From Pseudomonadota bacterium (lineage in GTDB: Bacteria; Pseudomonadota; Gammaproteobacteria; Steroidobacterales; Steroidobacteraceae): DNA of 64,000 nt. The translations under genes were made by a program, and so were the position numbers. Location of the stretch: the NCBI GenBank assembly GCA_018241425.1, contig JAFEDU010000001.1, forward strand, positions 248,001 through 312,000, given 5' to 3'. This document shows positions 11,466 to 19,301 of this stretch, one piece after another (position 1 is the first letter of the stretch; every line of letters starts with the position of its first letter). A model generated the notes under the pieces. That model did no database searches. It saw only the letters and a program-made list of their open reading frames with translations, and was not told the DNA's origin.

Positions 11466-11819
11466 CTAGCCGCGGTGGCCGCCGCCGTGGCTCGCCTGGC
11501 CGCCCTTGCGGCCGGCCTCGGCGGCCAGCTCCGGATGCTGCGAGAAGCTGCGCTTCTCGTCGGGGACGCTCTGCCCGCCCTTGCGACCGGCCACTGCGGC
11601 AAGGTTGCGATCCTGCGAGAAGCTGCGCTTCGCGCCGGGGACGCTCTGGCCGCCCTTGCGGCCTGCTTCCGCGGCAAGGCGACGGTTCTGCGAGAAGCTG
11701 CGCTTCTCGTCGGGTACTGCCTTGCCGCCCATGCTCGCAATCTGACGCTGCCGCTCGGCGTTCATCGAGGCGAAGCCACGATGAGAGGTGCGTCCTTCGT
11801 CAACGGTTCCTTGTGCCAT
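11466..11819 (-). CDS. KGG-repeat stress-induced protein
   Basis: The product is 117 residues, hydrophilic and Gly/Lys/Arg-rich. Three tandem units of 24 residues carry RKGGQSVP, then KRSFSQ, then LAAxAG. This is the KGG/con-10 repeat found in small general-stress proteins. A well-spaced AGGAG precedes the ATG at 11819. The exact biochemical role is unknown. The strong DNA-level repetition (72-base period) may allow repeat-number changes. Confidence 0.85.
   Translation of the reverse strand: MAQGTVDEGRTSHRGFASMNAERQRQIASMGGKAVPDEKRSFSQNRRLAAEAGRKGGQSVPGAKRSFSQDRNLAAVAGRKGGQSVPDEKRSFSQHPELAAEAGRKGGQASHGGGHRG
11500..11745. repeat. Tandem 72-bp repeat inside the KGG gene
   Basis: Three near-identical direct repeats, each with the TGCGAGAAGCTGCGCTTC segment (about 11540, 11617 and 11690), encode the 24-residue KGG units. 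They are coding and uninterrupted by spacers, so not a CRISPR array. Confidence 0.75.
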
Positions 11820-11990
11820 CACTGTGCTCCTTGAAATCGGTCGCGGGGTCCGCGTGTCGTGGGCCCGTACGACGTGATGCCTGATTTGACTGACGCGGAT
11901 GAGCATACCCCTCGCAGATGACGGGGCAAATAAGCGGATTCCGACAGAACAGCGCAAAAATGCACGTCCCTGCGCCCAGGAACAGGTTTC
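11820..11990. other. Intergenic region upstream of the KGG gene
   Basis: These 171 bases separate the ccmI stop from the KGG start and should hold the KGG promoter. I see no convincing terminator for the ccm operon here. Confidence 0.3.
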
Positions 11991-13007
11991 TTAAGGCATT
12001 ACCCGGTCGATTACGAGCTTTGCCGGGGTGCCCTGGCCCACCTGGTACGTGATTTCGCCGTAGGGATCGCCGCTCGCACCGGTCGGGGTGCCGGAACGCG
12101 CGATCCGGGCCACCACCTGGACGGCCTGCCCGGACGTGAAGGATCGACCCCCGCGGATCATGGCATCCGCCGGCGTCAGGGTGACGCTCTGCGGGAAGTG
12201 GCTCTCGAGGCGCTTGGCGGCAAGCGGCGGCCCGGGGCCGCCCGGCGCGCGGACAAACACGAACAGCGGCGCGCCCGATGCGTTCGCGACTCCGGGTCCC
12301 AGGGTCACCGTCAGCCGGATGGATGGCGTCGTCCCGGTGGCGCCCGGTTGCGCCGCAGCAGCGCTTGGTGCGGACATGCGCTCATCGAGCGCGCGGATCT
12401 CCTGCTCGAGGATCGGACGGACGTTATCCGGCGGATTCATCGCCAGGAGGCGGGCGAACCGTTCGCGCGCCAGCGGGAAGTCGCCGCGCCGCGCGGCGAC
12501 CGTGGCCCCGAAGAACAGCGCCTTTCCCGAGTCCGGCGCGAGCTGCAGGGCGCGGTCGATCAGGCGGCCGGCGCGGCCGTCCAGTTCGGTCGGGTCCTCG
12601 AGCGCCAGCACTTCTGCCTCCCCGAGCACGGCTTCGACGTTCTTGCCCTCGCTCAGGCGGTCGGCCCGCTCGAAGGCCCGCAGTGCGAGCGGGAACTCCT
12701 GGAGTACGACGTAGGAGCGCCCGAGCATGAGCCACCCGTCCAGGTTCTGGGGGTTGGCTTCGAGCTCGCGCGCCAGGCGCGCGACCATGGTCTGCGGGGA
12801 GTCCGCCGCTGCGGCCGGCCGCCACGACCAGTTGCTCAGGTGCGCGTACAGCAGGGCAGACCCGACGATCAGGAAGAGCGCGGAGCCGAGCGCCATCCAC
12901 GGGGCCGGCGGGGCGCCCTCGTCCCCGCCGCGGCGCAACAGGGGTAACGCGACTGCAAGAACGCCCGCCACGGTCAGGAGCGCGGCGAGGATCAGGAACA
13001 CGGTCAT
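11991..13007 (-). CDS. ccmI: CcmI, cytochrome c maturation heme-lyase subunit
   Basis: The product is 338 residues. CcmI presents apocytochrome c to the CcmFH heme ligation complex in the periplasm. Two N-terminal membrane helices (about 2-22 and 38-56) flank a short cytosolic loop; a TPR region follows (about 75-210: LDGWLMLGRSYVVLQ), then a C-terminal beta domain containing LFVFVRAPGGPGPPLAAKRL. The ATG at 13007 overlaps ccmH's stop (ATGA). It is the last gene of the ccm operon. Its C-terminal domain recurs in the gene at 22883. Confidence 0.9.
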   Translation of the reverse strand: MTVFLILAALLTVAGVLAVALPLLRRGGDEGAPPAPWMALGSALFLIVGSALLYAHLSNWSWRPAAAADSPQTMVARLARELEANPQNLDGWLMLGRSYVVLQEFPLALRAFERADRLSEGKNVEAVLGEAEVLALEDPTELDGRAGRLIDRALQLAPDSGKALFFGATVAARRGDFPLARERFARLLAMNPPDNVRPILEQEIRALDERMSAPSAAAAQPGATGTTPSIRLTVTLGPGVANASGAPLFVFVRAPGGPGPPLAAKRLESHFPQSVTLTPADAMIRGGRSFTSGQAVQVVARIARSGTPTGASGDPYGEITYQVGQGTPAKLVIDRVMP

Positions 13008-13444
13008 CGCGGCGTGTCCTCCTCGACGACATCCGGATTCGGATCGGCGGCCAGGAGGTGCTCGCGCTGGCGCACGACACGCACGGCGACCCAGGCGCCG
13101 AGCAGCAGCAGCGCCACGGGTGCCCCCCAAAGCCACGCGTTGCCCCAGGAGTAGCGCGGGCGGAACAGGATGAAGTCGCCATAGCGCGCCGCCATCCAGT
13201 CGCGGATTTCCTGGTCCGACTTGCCCTGCAGCAGCTGGTCGCGCACCTGGTTGCGCAGGTCGGCCGCAAGATCCACGGGTGAATCGGCAATCGACTCGTT
13301 CTGGCACTGCATGCAGCGCAACTCGTGCGTCAGCCCCACGTAGCGGGCCTGCAGCGCGGGATCGGGCAGCACGGTCGTGTCGAGCGCCCAGCCCGGGAGG
13401 CCGAGCAGCATGCCCGCGAGCAGTGCCCAGGCGGTGCGTCTCAT
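13004..13444 (-). CDS. ccmH: CcmH, thiol oxidoreductase of cytochrome c maturation
   Basis: The product is 146 residues. It keeps apocytochrome CXXCH cysteines reduced for heme attachment. A signal peptide ends near GWALD; the redox motif is LRCMQCQN (about residue 42-50), typical of CcmH/CycL; one C-terminal membrane helix (WLWGAPVALLLLGAWVAV) anchors it. It is the short form without the TPR part, which is encoded separately as ccmI. Both ends overlap neighbours by four bases. Confidence 0.95.
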   Translation of the reverse strand: MRRTAWALLAGMLLGLPGWALDTTVLPDPALQARYVGLTHELRCMQCQNESIADSPVDLAADLRNQVRDQLLQGKSDQEIRDWMAARYGDFILFRPRYSWGNAWLWGAPVALLLLGAWVAVRVVRQREHLLAADPNPDVVEEDTPR

Positions 13445-13974
13445 CGTGAACCCTGCCCCTTCACCCGCGGGAGGATCTGACCGGTCCAGACTTCCTCGGT
13501 AATCGCACCGACCTGCTTGAACACGACGATGCCCTGGGGGTTGATCAGGAATGTCTCCGGGGCGCCGTAGACGCCGTAGTCGATCGCCACCCGCCCGGAG
13601 CGATCCGCCCCGATCGACTCGTAGGGGTTGCCCAGTTGCGCAAGCCACGCCTGTGCCTGCGCATCGTCATCCTTCCAGTCGAGCCCGACGAGCGGCACCG
13701 CGCCGTTCTCCTTGATCCGCAGCAGCATCGCGTGCTCGTTGCGGCACTCCCCGCACCAGGTCCCCCACACGTTGAGCAGGTACCAGCGTCCCTTGAAGGA
13801 CGCGGTGCTCACGGTACCGCCGGGCTGCATGAGCGCAGGCAGGCTGAACTCGGGCGCACTGCGGCCGATCAGCGGCGAGGCGATGATGCCCTTCTCCGGC
13901 GAATGGCGGATGCCGATCACGAGTACCACGACCAGCAGGCCGAATATTCCCAGCGGCAGCAGAAAGCGGTTCAT
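13441..13974 (-). CDS. dsbE: DsbE/CcmG, thiol:disulfide interchange protein
   Basis: The product is 177 residues. It is a periplasmic, membrane-tethered thioredoxin-fold reductant for apocytochrome c. An N-terminal anchor (about 4-22) is followed by the thioredoxin domain with [12 protein letters not shown]; the [15 protein letters not shown] segment holds the cis-Pro loop of CcmG. The active-site dipeptide is Gly-Glu, less common than the Pro-containing forms. The stop overlaps the ccmH start (ATGA). Confidence 0.93.
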   Translation of the reverse strand: MNRFLLPLGIFGLLVVVLVIGIRHSPEKGIIASPLIGRSAPEFSLPALMQPGGTVSTASFKGRWYLLNVWGTWCGECRNEHAMLLRIKENGAVPLVGLDWKDDDAQAQAWLAQLGNPYESIGADRSGRVAIDYGVYGAPETFLINPQGIVVFKQVGAITEEVWTGQILPRVKGQGSR

Positions 13975-15927
13975 TCAGGCCTGTTCCGGTGCTGCCCCGG
14001 AAGGTGCGGCCACGCTCGCGCGCGCCGTCCGGTAGCGGCGGTCGCTGGCCGCGACGGCGCCCCCGATCGCCATGATGAGGGCCGCAAGCCACACCAGGCT
14101 CACCAGCGGCCGGATCTGCATGCGCACGCTCCAGCGCCCCGCACCCAGGTCGTCCCCGAGCGCCAGCAGGATGTTGTCGCCGCGGCTCACGGTGATGGCG
14201 GTCTCCGAGGTGACCTGGCGCTGGACCCAGAACTGTCGCTTCTGCGGGTTGAGCGCCGCGACGGGGTGGCCGTTGCGACTGACCACGAAGCGGCCGCCGA
14301 TCCCGTTGAAGTTGGCGCCCTCCACCGGCTGGACGCCGTCAAAGCGCAGTGTGTAGGCGCCGACCGCCGCGCTCTCCCCGGGCGAGAGGGCAATGTCGCG
14401 CTCGACGGTGAAGGACTGCACGGTGGTCAGCGCGATCACCGCGATGCCCAGGCCCAGGTGCGCGATCGTCATGCCCACGACCGCGCGCGGCAGCGACAGG
14501 CCGCGGCGCCAGCGGTCCACCGGGTCGACCAGCGAGGAGATGAGAATCCAAACCCCGAGGGTCGCGGCGATCAGGGAAATGAGGCTGCCACGGGCGTAAA
14601 GGCCGAAGACGATGCCGGTGCCGGCCACGGCGGCGGCGACGAAGCTGATGAGCAGCGCGCGCTGCGAGTCGCGCAGGCGTCCGCGCTTCCAGGCCGCGTG
14701 GATACCGACCGACAGCAGCGCCGTGAGCGGCAGCATCGAAAGCATGAAGGTCGGGTTGAAGTACGGGGGACCCACCGAGAGCGTGCCGAGCTTCAGGGCG
14801 TCCGATATCAGCGGCGCGAGCGTTCCCGCCAGTACCGTGGCCGCTGCGATCACCAGCAGGACGTTGTTGAAGAGGAGAAACGACTCGCGCGCCCCGAGCT
14901 CGAAGCCGGCCGGGGATTTCAGGAGCGGCGCCCGCCAGGCGTACAGGGTGAGTGCCCCGCCGATCATGATGGCGAGGAACACCAGGATGAACATGCCGCG
15001 GCTGGGGTCGGCCGCGAAGGAATGCACCGAGACGAGCACGCCCGAGCGCACGAGGAAGGTCCCCAGCATGCTCATCGAGAATGCCAGGATCGAAAGCAGC
15101 AGCGTCCAGCTCTTGAACAGGCCACGCTTGTCGGTAACCGCCAGCGAATGGACCAGGGCCGTGCCCACGAGCCACGGCATGAACGAGGCGTTCTCCACCG
15201 GGTCCCAGAACCAGAAGCCGCCCCAGCCGAGCTCGTAGTACGCCCAGAAGCTTCCCAGCGCGATGCCGCAGGTGAGGAATGCCCAGGCCGCCGTGGTCCA
15301 CGGGCGCGTCCAGCGGGCCCACGCCTGGTCCAGCCGGCCCTCCAGCATCGCCGCGCATGCGAACGCGAACGCCACCGCGAAGCCGACGTACCCGGTGTAG
15401 AGGATCGGCGGGTGCACGGCGAGCCCCGGGTCCTGGAGGATCGGGTTGAGGTCGCGGCCATCGGGGGCAGGCGGGTCCAGGCGCGCGAAGGGACTCGAGG
15501 TGAGAAGCGTGAAGAGCAGGAAACCGAAGCTCACCACGCCCAGTACCCCGAGGACGCGCGAGGCGAAAGCCTCGGGCAGCGTGCGCGAGCGCATCGCCAC
15601 GGCGAGGCTCCACAGGGACAGCAGCAGGATCCACAGGAGCAGTGACCCCTCGTGCGCACCCCACAGGGCCGTGACGCGGTAGAACAGCGGCAGCGCGGAA
15701 TTGGAATTCTCGGCGACGTACAGAACCGAGAAGTCGTTGGTGATGAAGGCCTGCTCCAGGCAGATCACGGCGGTGACGATCATCACGGCCTGTCCGGCGA
15801 GCGCCGGGATCACCGCTGCGCTCCAGCGCGGGCGCCCGAGGGCCGGTCCGGCGATTCCGAAGAACGCCTGCAACGCCGTCAGGAACAGCGCGAGGATGAG
15901 CGTGAAGTGCCCGAGTTCCGGCAGCAT
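13975..15927 (-). CDS. ccmF: CcmF, cytochrome c heme lyase
   Basis: The product is 650 residues with about 14-15 membrane helices. CcmF ligates heme from CcmE to apocytochrome c. The WWD heme-handling motif is seen as [18 protein letters not shown] (about 235-253), and conserved histidines occur in [11 protein letters not shown] and [11 protein letters not shown]. An AGGAGG site 8 bases upstream supports the ATG at 15927. It abuts dsbE directly. Length is normal. Confidence 0.97.
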   Translation of the reverse strand: MLPELGHFTLILALFLTALQAFFGIAGPALGRPRWSAAVIPALAGQAVMIVTAVICLEQAFITNDFSVLYVAENSNSALPLFYRVTALWGAHEGSLLLWILLLSLWSLAVAMRSRTLPEAFASRVLGVLGVVSFGFLLFTLLTSSPFARLDPPAPDGRDLNPILQDPGLAVHPPILYTGYVGFAVAFAFACAAMLEGRLDQAWARWTRPWTTAAWAFLTCGIALGSFWAYYELGWGGFWFWDPVENASFMPWLVGTALVHSLAVTDKRGLFKSWTLLLSILAFSMSMLGTFLVRSGVLVSVHSFAADPSRGMFILVFLAIMIGGALTLYAWRAPLLKSPAGFELGARESFLLFNNVLLVIAAATVLAGTLAPLISDALKLGTLSVGPPYFNPTFMLSMLPLTALLSVGIHAAWKRGRLRDSQRALLISFVAAAVAGTGIVFGLYARGSLISLIAATLGVWILISSLVDPVDRWRRGLSLPRAVVGMTIAHLGLGIAVIALTTVQSFTVERDIALSPGESAAVGAYTLRFDGVQPVEGANFNGIGGRFVVSRNGHPVAALNPQKRQFWVQRQVTSETAITVSRGDNILLALGDDLGAGRWSVRMQIRPLVSLVWLAALIMAIGGAVAASDRRYRTARASVAAPSGAAPEQA

Positions 15928-15939
15928 GGTGGATTCCTC

Positions 15940-16419
15940 CTAGGAGCCGCTCGCGGGTGAGCCCGCGGGCGGGTTCGTGTCGGCACGCGACTCCCCGTGC
16001 CGTCGCTTAAGCGAACGCGCGACCTCCGGGGGCATGTACTTCTCGTCATGCTTGGCGAGGACTTCGTCGGCCACGAAGGTCCCGGAACGATCCAGGTGGC
16101 CGTGCGCCACGACGCCCGCCCCCTCCCGGAAAAGATCCGGGAGCACCTGCGCGTAGCTGACCGTGACCTCGTGCGCAAAGTCCGTCACGACAAAATGAGC
16201 CTCCAGGCTCCCCGGCTGGCGGGTGAAGCTGCCCTCCTTGACCATGCCGCCGAGCCGGAACGCCTGGCCCGGCTTCACCTGGCCCTGCGCGACCTGGGTG
16301 GGATCAAAGAAGAACGTGACGTCGCGGCGGAACGCATTGAGGGCGAGCGCCCCGGCAATGCTGACCCCCGCAAGGATGCCGAGCACCAGGATCAGGCGTC
16401 GCCGCCGCGTCGGGGTCAT
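15940..16419 (-). CDS. ccmE: CcmE, periplasmic heme chaperone
   Basis: The product is 159 residues. It binds heme covalently and delivers it to CcmF. An N-terminal anchor (about 8-26) precedes an OB-fold domain; the heme-binding His and downstream Tyr are in LAKHDEKYMPPEV (about residue 125-137). The C-terminus is a flexible Ser/Pro/Gly tail. Its ATG overlaps the ccmD stop (ATGA). Confidence 0.96.
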   Translation of the reverse strand: MTPTRRRRLILVLGILAGVSIAGALALNAFRRDVTFFFDPTQVAQGQVKPGQAFRLGGMVKEGSFTRQPGSLEAHFVVTDFAHEVTVSYAQVLPDLFREGAGVVAHGHLDRSGTFVADEVLAKHDEKYMPPEVARSLKRRHGESRADTNPPAGSPASGS

Positions 16420-16577
16420 GCTCCCTCCCCCGCGGCGAGGCGCCGCCGTGCGGCCGCCCGGGCCTCGCGCAGCGCGCGTCGCGCGCCGACCCAGTTATAG
16501 AGGAATGCCGCCGCCGTCACCGCGTAGGCCGGCCAGACGAACGCGGCATAGCCGCCCATGTCGAGAAATTCCCTCAT
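16416..16577 (-). CDS. ccmD: CcmD, heme exporter small subunit
   Basis: The product is 53 residues with one membrane helix (FVWPAYAVTAAAFLYNW) followed by a basic tail, as in CcmD, which stabilises the CcmABC-CcmE complex. It lies between ccmC and ccmE, overlapping each by four bases. The MREFLDMGGYAAFVWPAY start is typical. Position and form are decisive for such a short protein. Confidence 0.9.
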   Translation of the reverse strand: MREFLDMGGYAAFVWPAYAVTAAAFLYNWVGARRALREARAAARRRLAAGEGA

Positions 16578-17311
16578 CGCTTCAGGGCCTCGCGGATCCA
16601 GGTGCTCGCGCGCTCCCGGCGCAGGATCTCCGCCTGCAGCCGCACCAGGAGCATGGCGACAAAGAATAGGGTAAAGGCAAGCAGCATGATCAGCAGCGGC
16701 ACCAGCATGGACGTCGCCATGGTGGGCTTGGCAAGGCGCATGACGCTCGGCGCCTGGTGCAGGGAGTTCCACCAGGTCACCGAGTAATGAATGACGGGTA
16801 CGTTGACCACGCCCACCACCGCCAGCACGGCGCTGGCGCGGTCCGCCCTCTGCGTGTCCTCGATGCTCGCCCGCAAGCCCATGTACCCCAGATATAAAAA
16901 GAAGAGGATGAGTTCCGAGGTCAGGCGCGGATCCCACTGCCAGTACGTTCCCCACATCGGCCGGCCCCACAGGGCCCCCGTCACCAGGGCTGCGGCCGTA
17001 AACGAGGCCCCGATGGGGGCGCAGGCCGCCGCGGCCGCGTGGGCGACCTTGATGCGCCAGATGAGCCCTACGGCGGCCGCCAGCGCCATGGTCGTGTACA
17101 CCATGAGCGAGAGCCAGGCACTCGGTGCATGTACGTAGATGATCCTGAACCCGTCGCCCTGCTGGTAGTCGGGGGGTGCGAGCACCAGGCCGCCCCACAG
17201 GCCTGCCAGCAGCAGTAGCAGCGCAGATCCCGCGCACCAGGGTGCCAGGCGCTGCGCGAGGCCGTAGACGTACGGCGGCGACCCGAGGCGATGGAACCAC
17301 GTGAATGTCAT
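16574..17311 (-). CDS. ccmC: CcmC, heme handling membrane protein
   Basis: The product is 245 residues with six membrane helices. CcmC loads heme onto CcmE. The WWD motif is GTYWQWDPRLTSELILFF (about 130-147) with flanking histidines in YVHAPSAWLS and VIHYSVTWWNSLHQ. Length is normal. It overlaps ccmD by four bases and is preceded by ccmB. Confidence 0.96.
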   Translation of the reverse strand: MTFTWFHRLGSPPYVYGLAQRLAPWCAGSALLLLLAGLWGGLVLAPPDYQQGDGFRIIYVHAPSAWLSLMVYTTMALAAAVGLIWRIKVAHAAAAACAPIGASFTAAALVTGALWGRPMWGTYWQWDPRLTSELILFFLYLGYMGLRASIEDTQRADRASAVLAVVGVVNVPVIHYSVTWWNSLHQAPSVMRLAKPTMATSMLVPLLIMLLAFTLFFVAMLLVRLQAEILRRERASTWIREALKR

Positions 17312-17321
17312 GGGGCCGGGT

Positions 17322-18056
17322 TCACTCCAGACTGATCCGCACCGCCGCGGCGGCCGCCAGCGGGGCGAGCGTCACCGACAGCACGGCAAGCGCCGCAAGG
17401 AACTCGAGCGGAGCAAGATACGAGCCGCCGGCGATCGCTTGCTGCACGGCCCGCGCGCCGAAAATCAGCACCGGCAATGCCAGCGGCAGCGTCAGCAGCG
17501 AGAGCAGTGCGCTGCTGCGCTTCAAGTTGAGCGTGAGGGCCGCGCCGATCGCACCGAGCAGGCTCAGGGTTACCGTACCCAGTACAACCGCGGCCAGTAC
17601 CCCTGGCACGGAATCCAGCGTTGCGCCGAGGGCGAGGGCCGCCGCCGGCGTGACGAGCGCGAGGGGAACTCCGGTCAGCAGCCAGTGTGCACACGTCTTG
17701 GCGAAGATCAGGGCGGTAAGGGACTGTCCCGACAGGACGTACTGCTCGAGCGTCCCGTCCTGCGCATCGTCGCGGAACAGGAACTCCAGCGCCAGGAGCG
17801 ACGCCAGCAGGGCTCCGGCCCAGAGTGCCCCGGGTGCGACCTGGCGCAGCTGGGAGAGCTCCGGGCTGATCGCCAGCGGGAAGATCAGAGTGACCAGTGC
17901 GAAGAACGCGAGCGGCTGCACCAGCTGGGCGGGTTTGCGGAACGCGAGCTTCAGGTCCCGCCGCAAGGCGAGCCATGCCGCCGCCGTCGATCGGGCGCGC
18001 GTCGTGCCCGGTGCCAGCAGCGGGGGCGACAGGTCGCTAATCGCCGGCGTGCTCAT
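17322..18056 (-). CDS. ccmB: CcmB, heme exporter ABC permease subunit
   Basis: The product is 244 residues with six predicted helices; it forms the CcmABC ABC transporter that releases holo-CcmE. RRDLKLAFRKPAQLVQPLAFF and LLALEFLFRDDAQDGTLEQ are family landmarks. The ATG at 18056 overlaps the ccmA stop by four bases. The N-terminus carries a roughly 25-residue extension ahead of the conserved LRRDL segment. Confidence 0.95.
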   Translation of the reverse strand: MSTPAISDLSPPLLAPGTTRARSTAAAWLALRRDLKLAFRKPAQLVQPLAFFALVTLIFPLAISPELSQLRQVAPGALWAGALLASLLALEFLFRDDAQDGTLEQYVLSGQSLTALIFAKTCAHWLLTGVPLALVTPAAALALGATLDSVPGVLAAVVLGTVTLSLLGAIGAALTLNLKRSSALLSLLTLPLALPVLIFGARAVQQAIAGGSYLAPLEFLAALAVLSVTLAPLAAAAAVRISLE

Positions 18057-18688
18057 GCGGCAAGTTCCAGCTGGGTGGCCGTCACAAGCCCGGGAAGCTC
18101 GTGGTGCACGACGGCCATGACGAGGCCCCCGCGTCCGACGTGCTCGGCGATGAGGCTTCCGACCAGGGCCTGGCCGGCGGTATCCAGATTGGTCGCCGGC
18201 TCGTCGAGGAGCCACAGCGGAGCGCCACTCAAAATGACCCCGGCGAGCGCCGCGCGGCGACGCTGGCCGGCCGAGAGGGTGCGGACCGGCCGGTCGGCAA
18301 TGCTGTTGGCACCCGTGCGGGCGAGCGCCGCATCAAGCTCGGATTCTGCGAACCGGTTGCGGGTGCCGATCCAGTAGCGAAGGTTCTCGCGCGCAGTGAG
18401 GTCAGCCTTCAGCGCCGGCTCGTGCCCGAGGTAGATCATGGCCGCGTGGAAGGTGCGCAGGTCGCGCCGCACGTCCTGGCCGCACCAGCGCACGGTTCCC
18501 TCCTCCGCGTAGGCAAGGCCGGCAACCGCCCGCAGCAGCGTCGTCTTGCCTGCCCCGTTGACCCCCGTCACCTTCAGGCATTGTCCGGCCGCAAGCCGAA
18601 AGCTGACGGCCCGCAGCACGTGGCGCTCAGCGCGCCACAGGTGCAGGTTCTCAACTTCAAGTTGCGTCGTCGGCATCAAGTCGTCCAT
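18053..18688 (-). CDS. ccmA: CcmA, heme exporter ABC ATPase
   Basis: The product is about 211 residues. It powers release of heme-loaded CcmE. Walker A (GVNGAGKTT), signature (LSAGQRRRAALAGV), Walker B (PLWLLDEP) and the switch His (VVHHEL) are all present. The start is uncertain: ATG 18688 has a close GAGG, ATG 18676 has no ribosome-binding site, and ATG 18748 would add an Arg-rich leader. It is the first gene of the ccm operon. The open frame continues upstream through the tRNA gene, which is not credible. Confidence 0.93.
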   Translation of the reverse strand: MDDLMPTTQLEVENLHLWRAERHVLRAVSFRLAAGQCLKVTGVNGAGKTTLLRAVAGLAYAEEGTVRWCGQDVRRDLRTFHAAMIYLGHEPALKADLTARENLRYWIGTRNRFAESELDAALARTGANSIADRPVRTLSAGQRRRAALAGVILSGAPLWLLDEPATNLDTAGQALVGSLIAEHVGRGGLVMAVVHHELPGLVTATQLELAA

Positions 18689-18937
18689 TCGCCTCGAGGG
18701 CTCAGGCGCCGGGGCTGCGCTACGGCGGCGCAAGTCTCGCAAATTCATCGGGTTAGCGCGAGTGTCGTCGAACTGCGCCGCGACACAGGTCGCTGTTTGT
18801 CCGGCCCCGCAGCTCCGGGGTTCAGTCACGGCGCGCAGCCGCACACTCGGCGTGTACTCGGTGAGCGCCACGGTGCACCGACGCGCGCTGTCGCGCCGTC
18901 GGCCCATCCGGCCGGGCCCGACCGTGATTCCGTGCGT
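18689..18937. other. Intergenic region between ccmA and tRNA-Leu
   Basis: About 250 bases lie between the divergent ccm operon and the tRNA. It should hold the ccm promoter on the minus strand, but I found no strong -35/-10 pair. No gene of credible quality is seen. Confidence 0.3.
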
Positions 18938-18943
18938 TACAAT
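18938..18943 (+). promoter_or_regulatory. Probable -10 element of the tRNA-Leu gene
   Basis: TACAAT lies 17 bases ahead of the mature tRNA 5' end. The matching -35 region is GC-rich and poor, so only the -10 is called. Confidence 0.45.
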
Positions 18944-18960
18944 GCAAACCACGCCCGAAT

Positions 18961-19285
18961 GCCCGGGTGGCGAAACTGGTAGACGCAAGGGACTTGAGCA
19001 ATTTGAGCACCCGGATCGGAAACGGCCGGCGTGAATGGGGTCAAATTCGGGGAAACAGCCCCATCGCTCCCAGCGATGACTGCAATCCCGAGCTAAGCCT
19101 GCCCCGGGGAAAGTGTAGAGACTTGACGGCCCCTGCCTAATGTTCGGCGTGACGAGCGCCGTTCGATGGCAAAGAGAAAGTCCAGACTCCAAATGAATCG
19201 CAGGATTCAGCAGCGAAAGCTGTAGCGAGTACGAAAATCCCTCGGGGGCAACCCCATGCCGGTTCGAGTCCGGCCCCGGGCACCA
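18961..19285 (+). tRNA. tRNA-Leu(UAA), interrupted by a group I intron
   Basis: The exons are 18961-18995 and 19234-19285, giving an 87-nt mature tRNA. The acceptor GCCCGGG pairs with CCCGGGC, followed by an encoded ACCA end. The anticodon stem AGGGA/TCCCT closes a seven-base loop CU-UAA-AA once the intron is removed. The long variable arm (GGGG-GCAA-CCCC) and T arm (GCCGG-TTCGAGT-CCGGC) are those of a class II leucine tRNA. The intron lies between U34 and A35 of the anticodon, the position known for cyanobacterial and plastid tRNA-Leu(UAA) introns. Confidence 0.96.
18996..19233 (+). ncRNA. Group I self-splicing intron in tRNA-Leu
   Basis: The intron is 238 nt with no ORF. P1 can form as CUU|GAG-CAA-UUUGAG (18993-19007), placing the U34·G wobble at the 5' splice site. 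P2 has a GAAA-type loop (about 19008-19034). P3 is GGGGTC (19037-19042) with GACGGCCCC (19125-19133); the guanosine-binding P7 is AGACTT (19119-19124) with AAGTCC (19178-19183). The TCAAATTCGG and GTAGAGAC core strings match the small tRNA introns of the Azoarcus type (subgroup IC3) as I remember them. P9 (ATGAATC/GATTCA) and a CAGC-GAAA-GCTG hairpin follow. The last base is G (omega-G), as required. Confidence 0.95.
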
Positions 19286-19301
19286 GACACCGCATGCAGG
19301 T

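Noticed and set aside
13636..15645. Plus-strand 669-residue frame opposite ccmF
   Set aside because: Composition is typical of an antisense shadow; ccmF is unmistakable.
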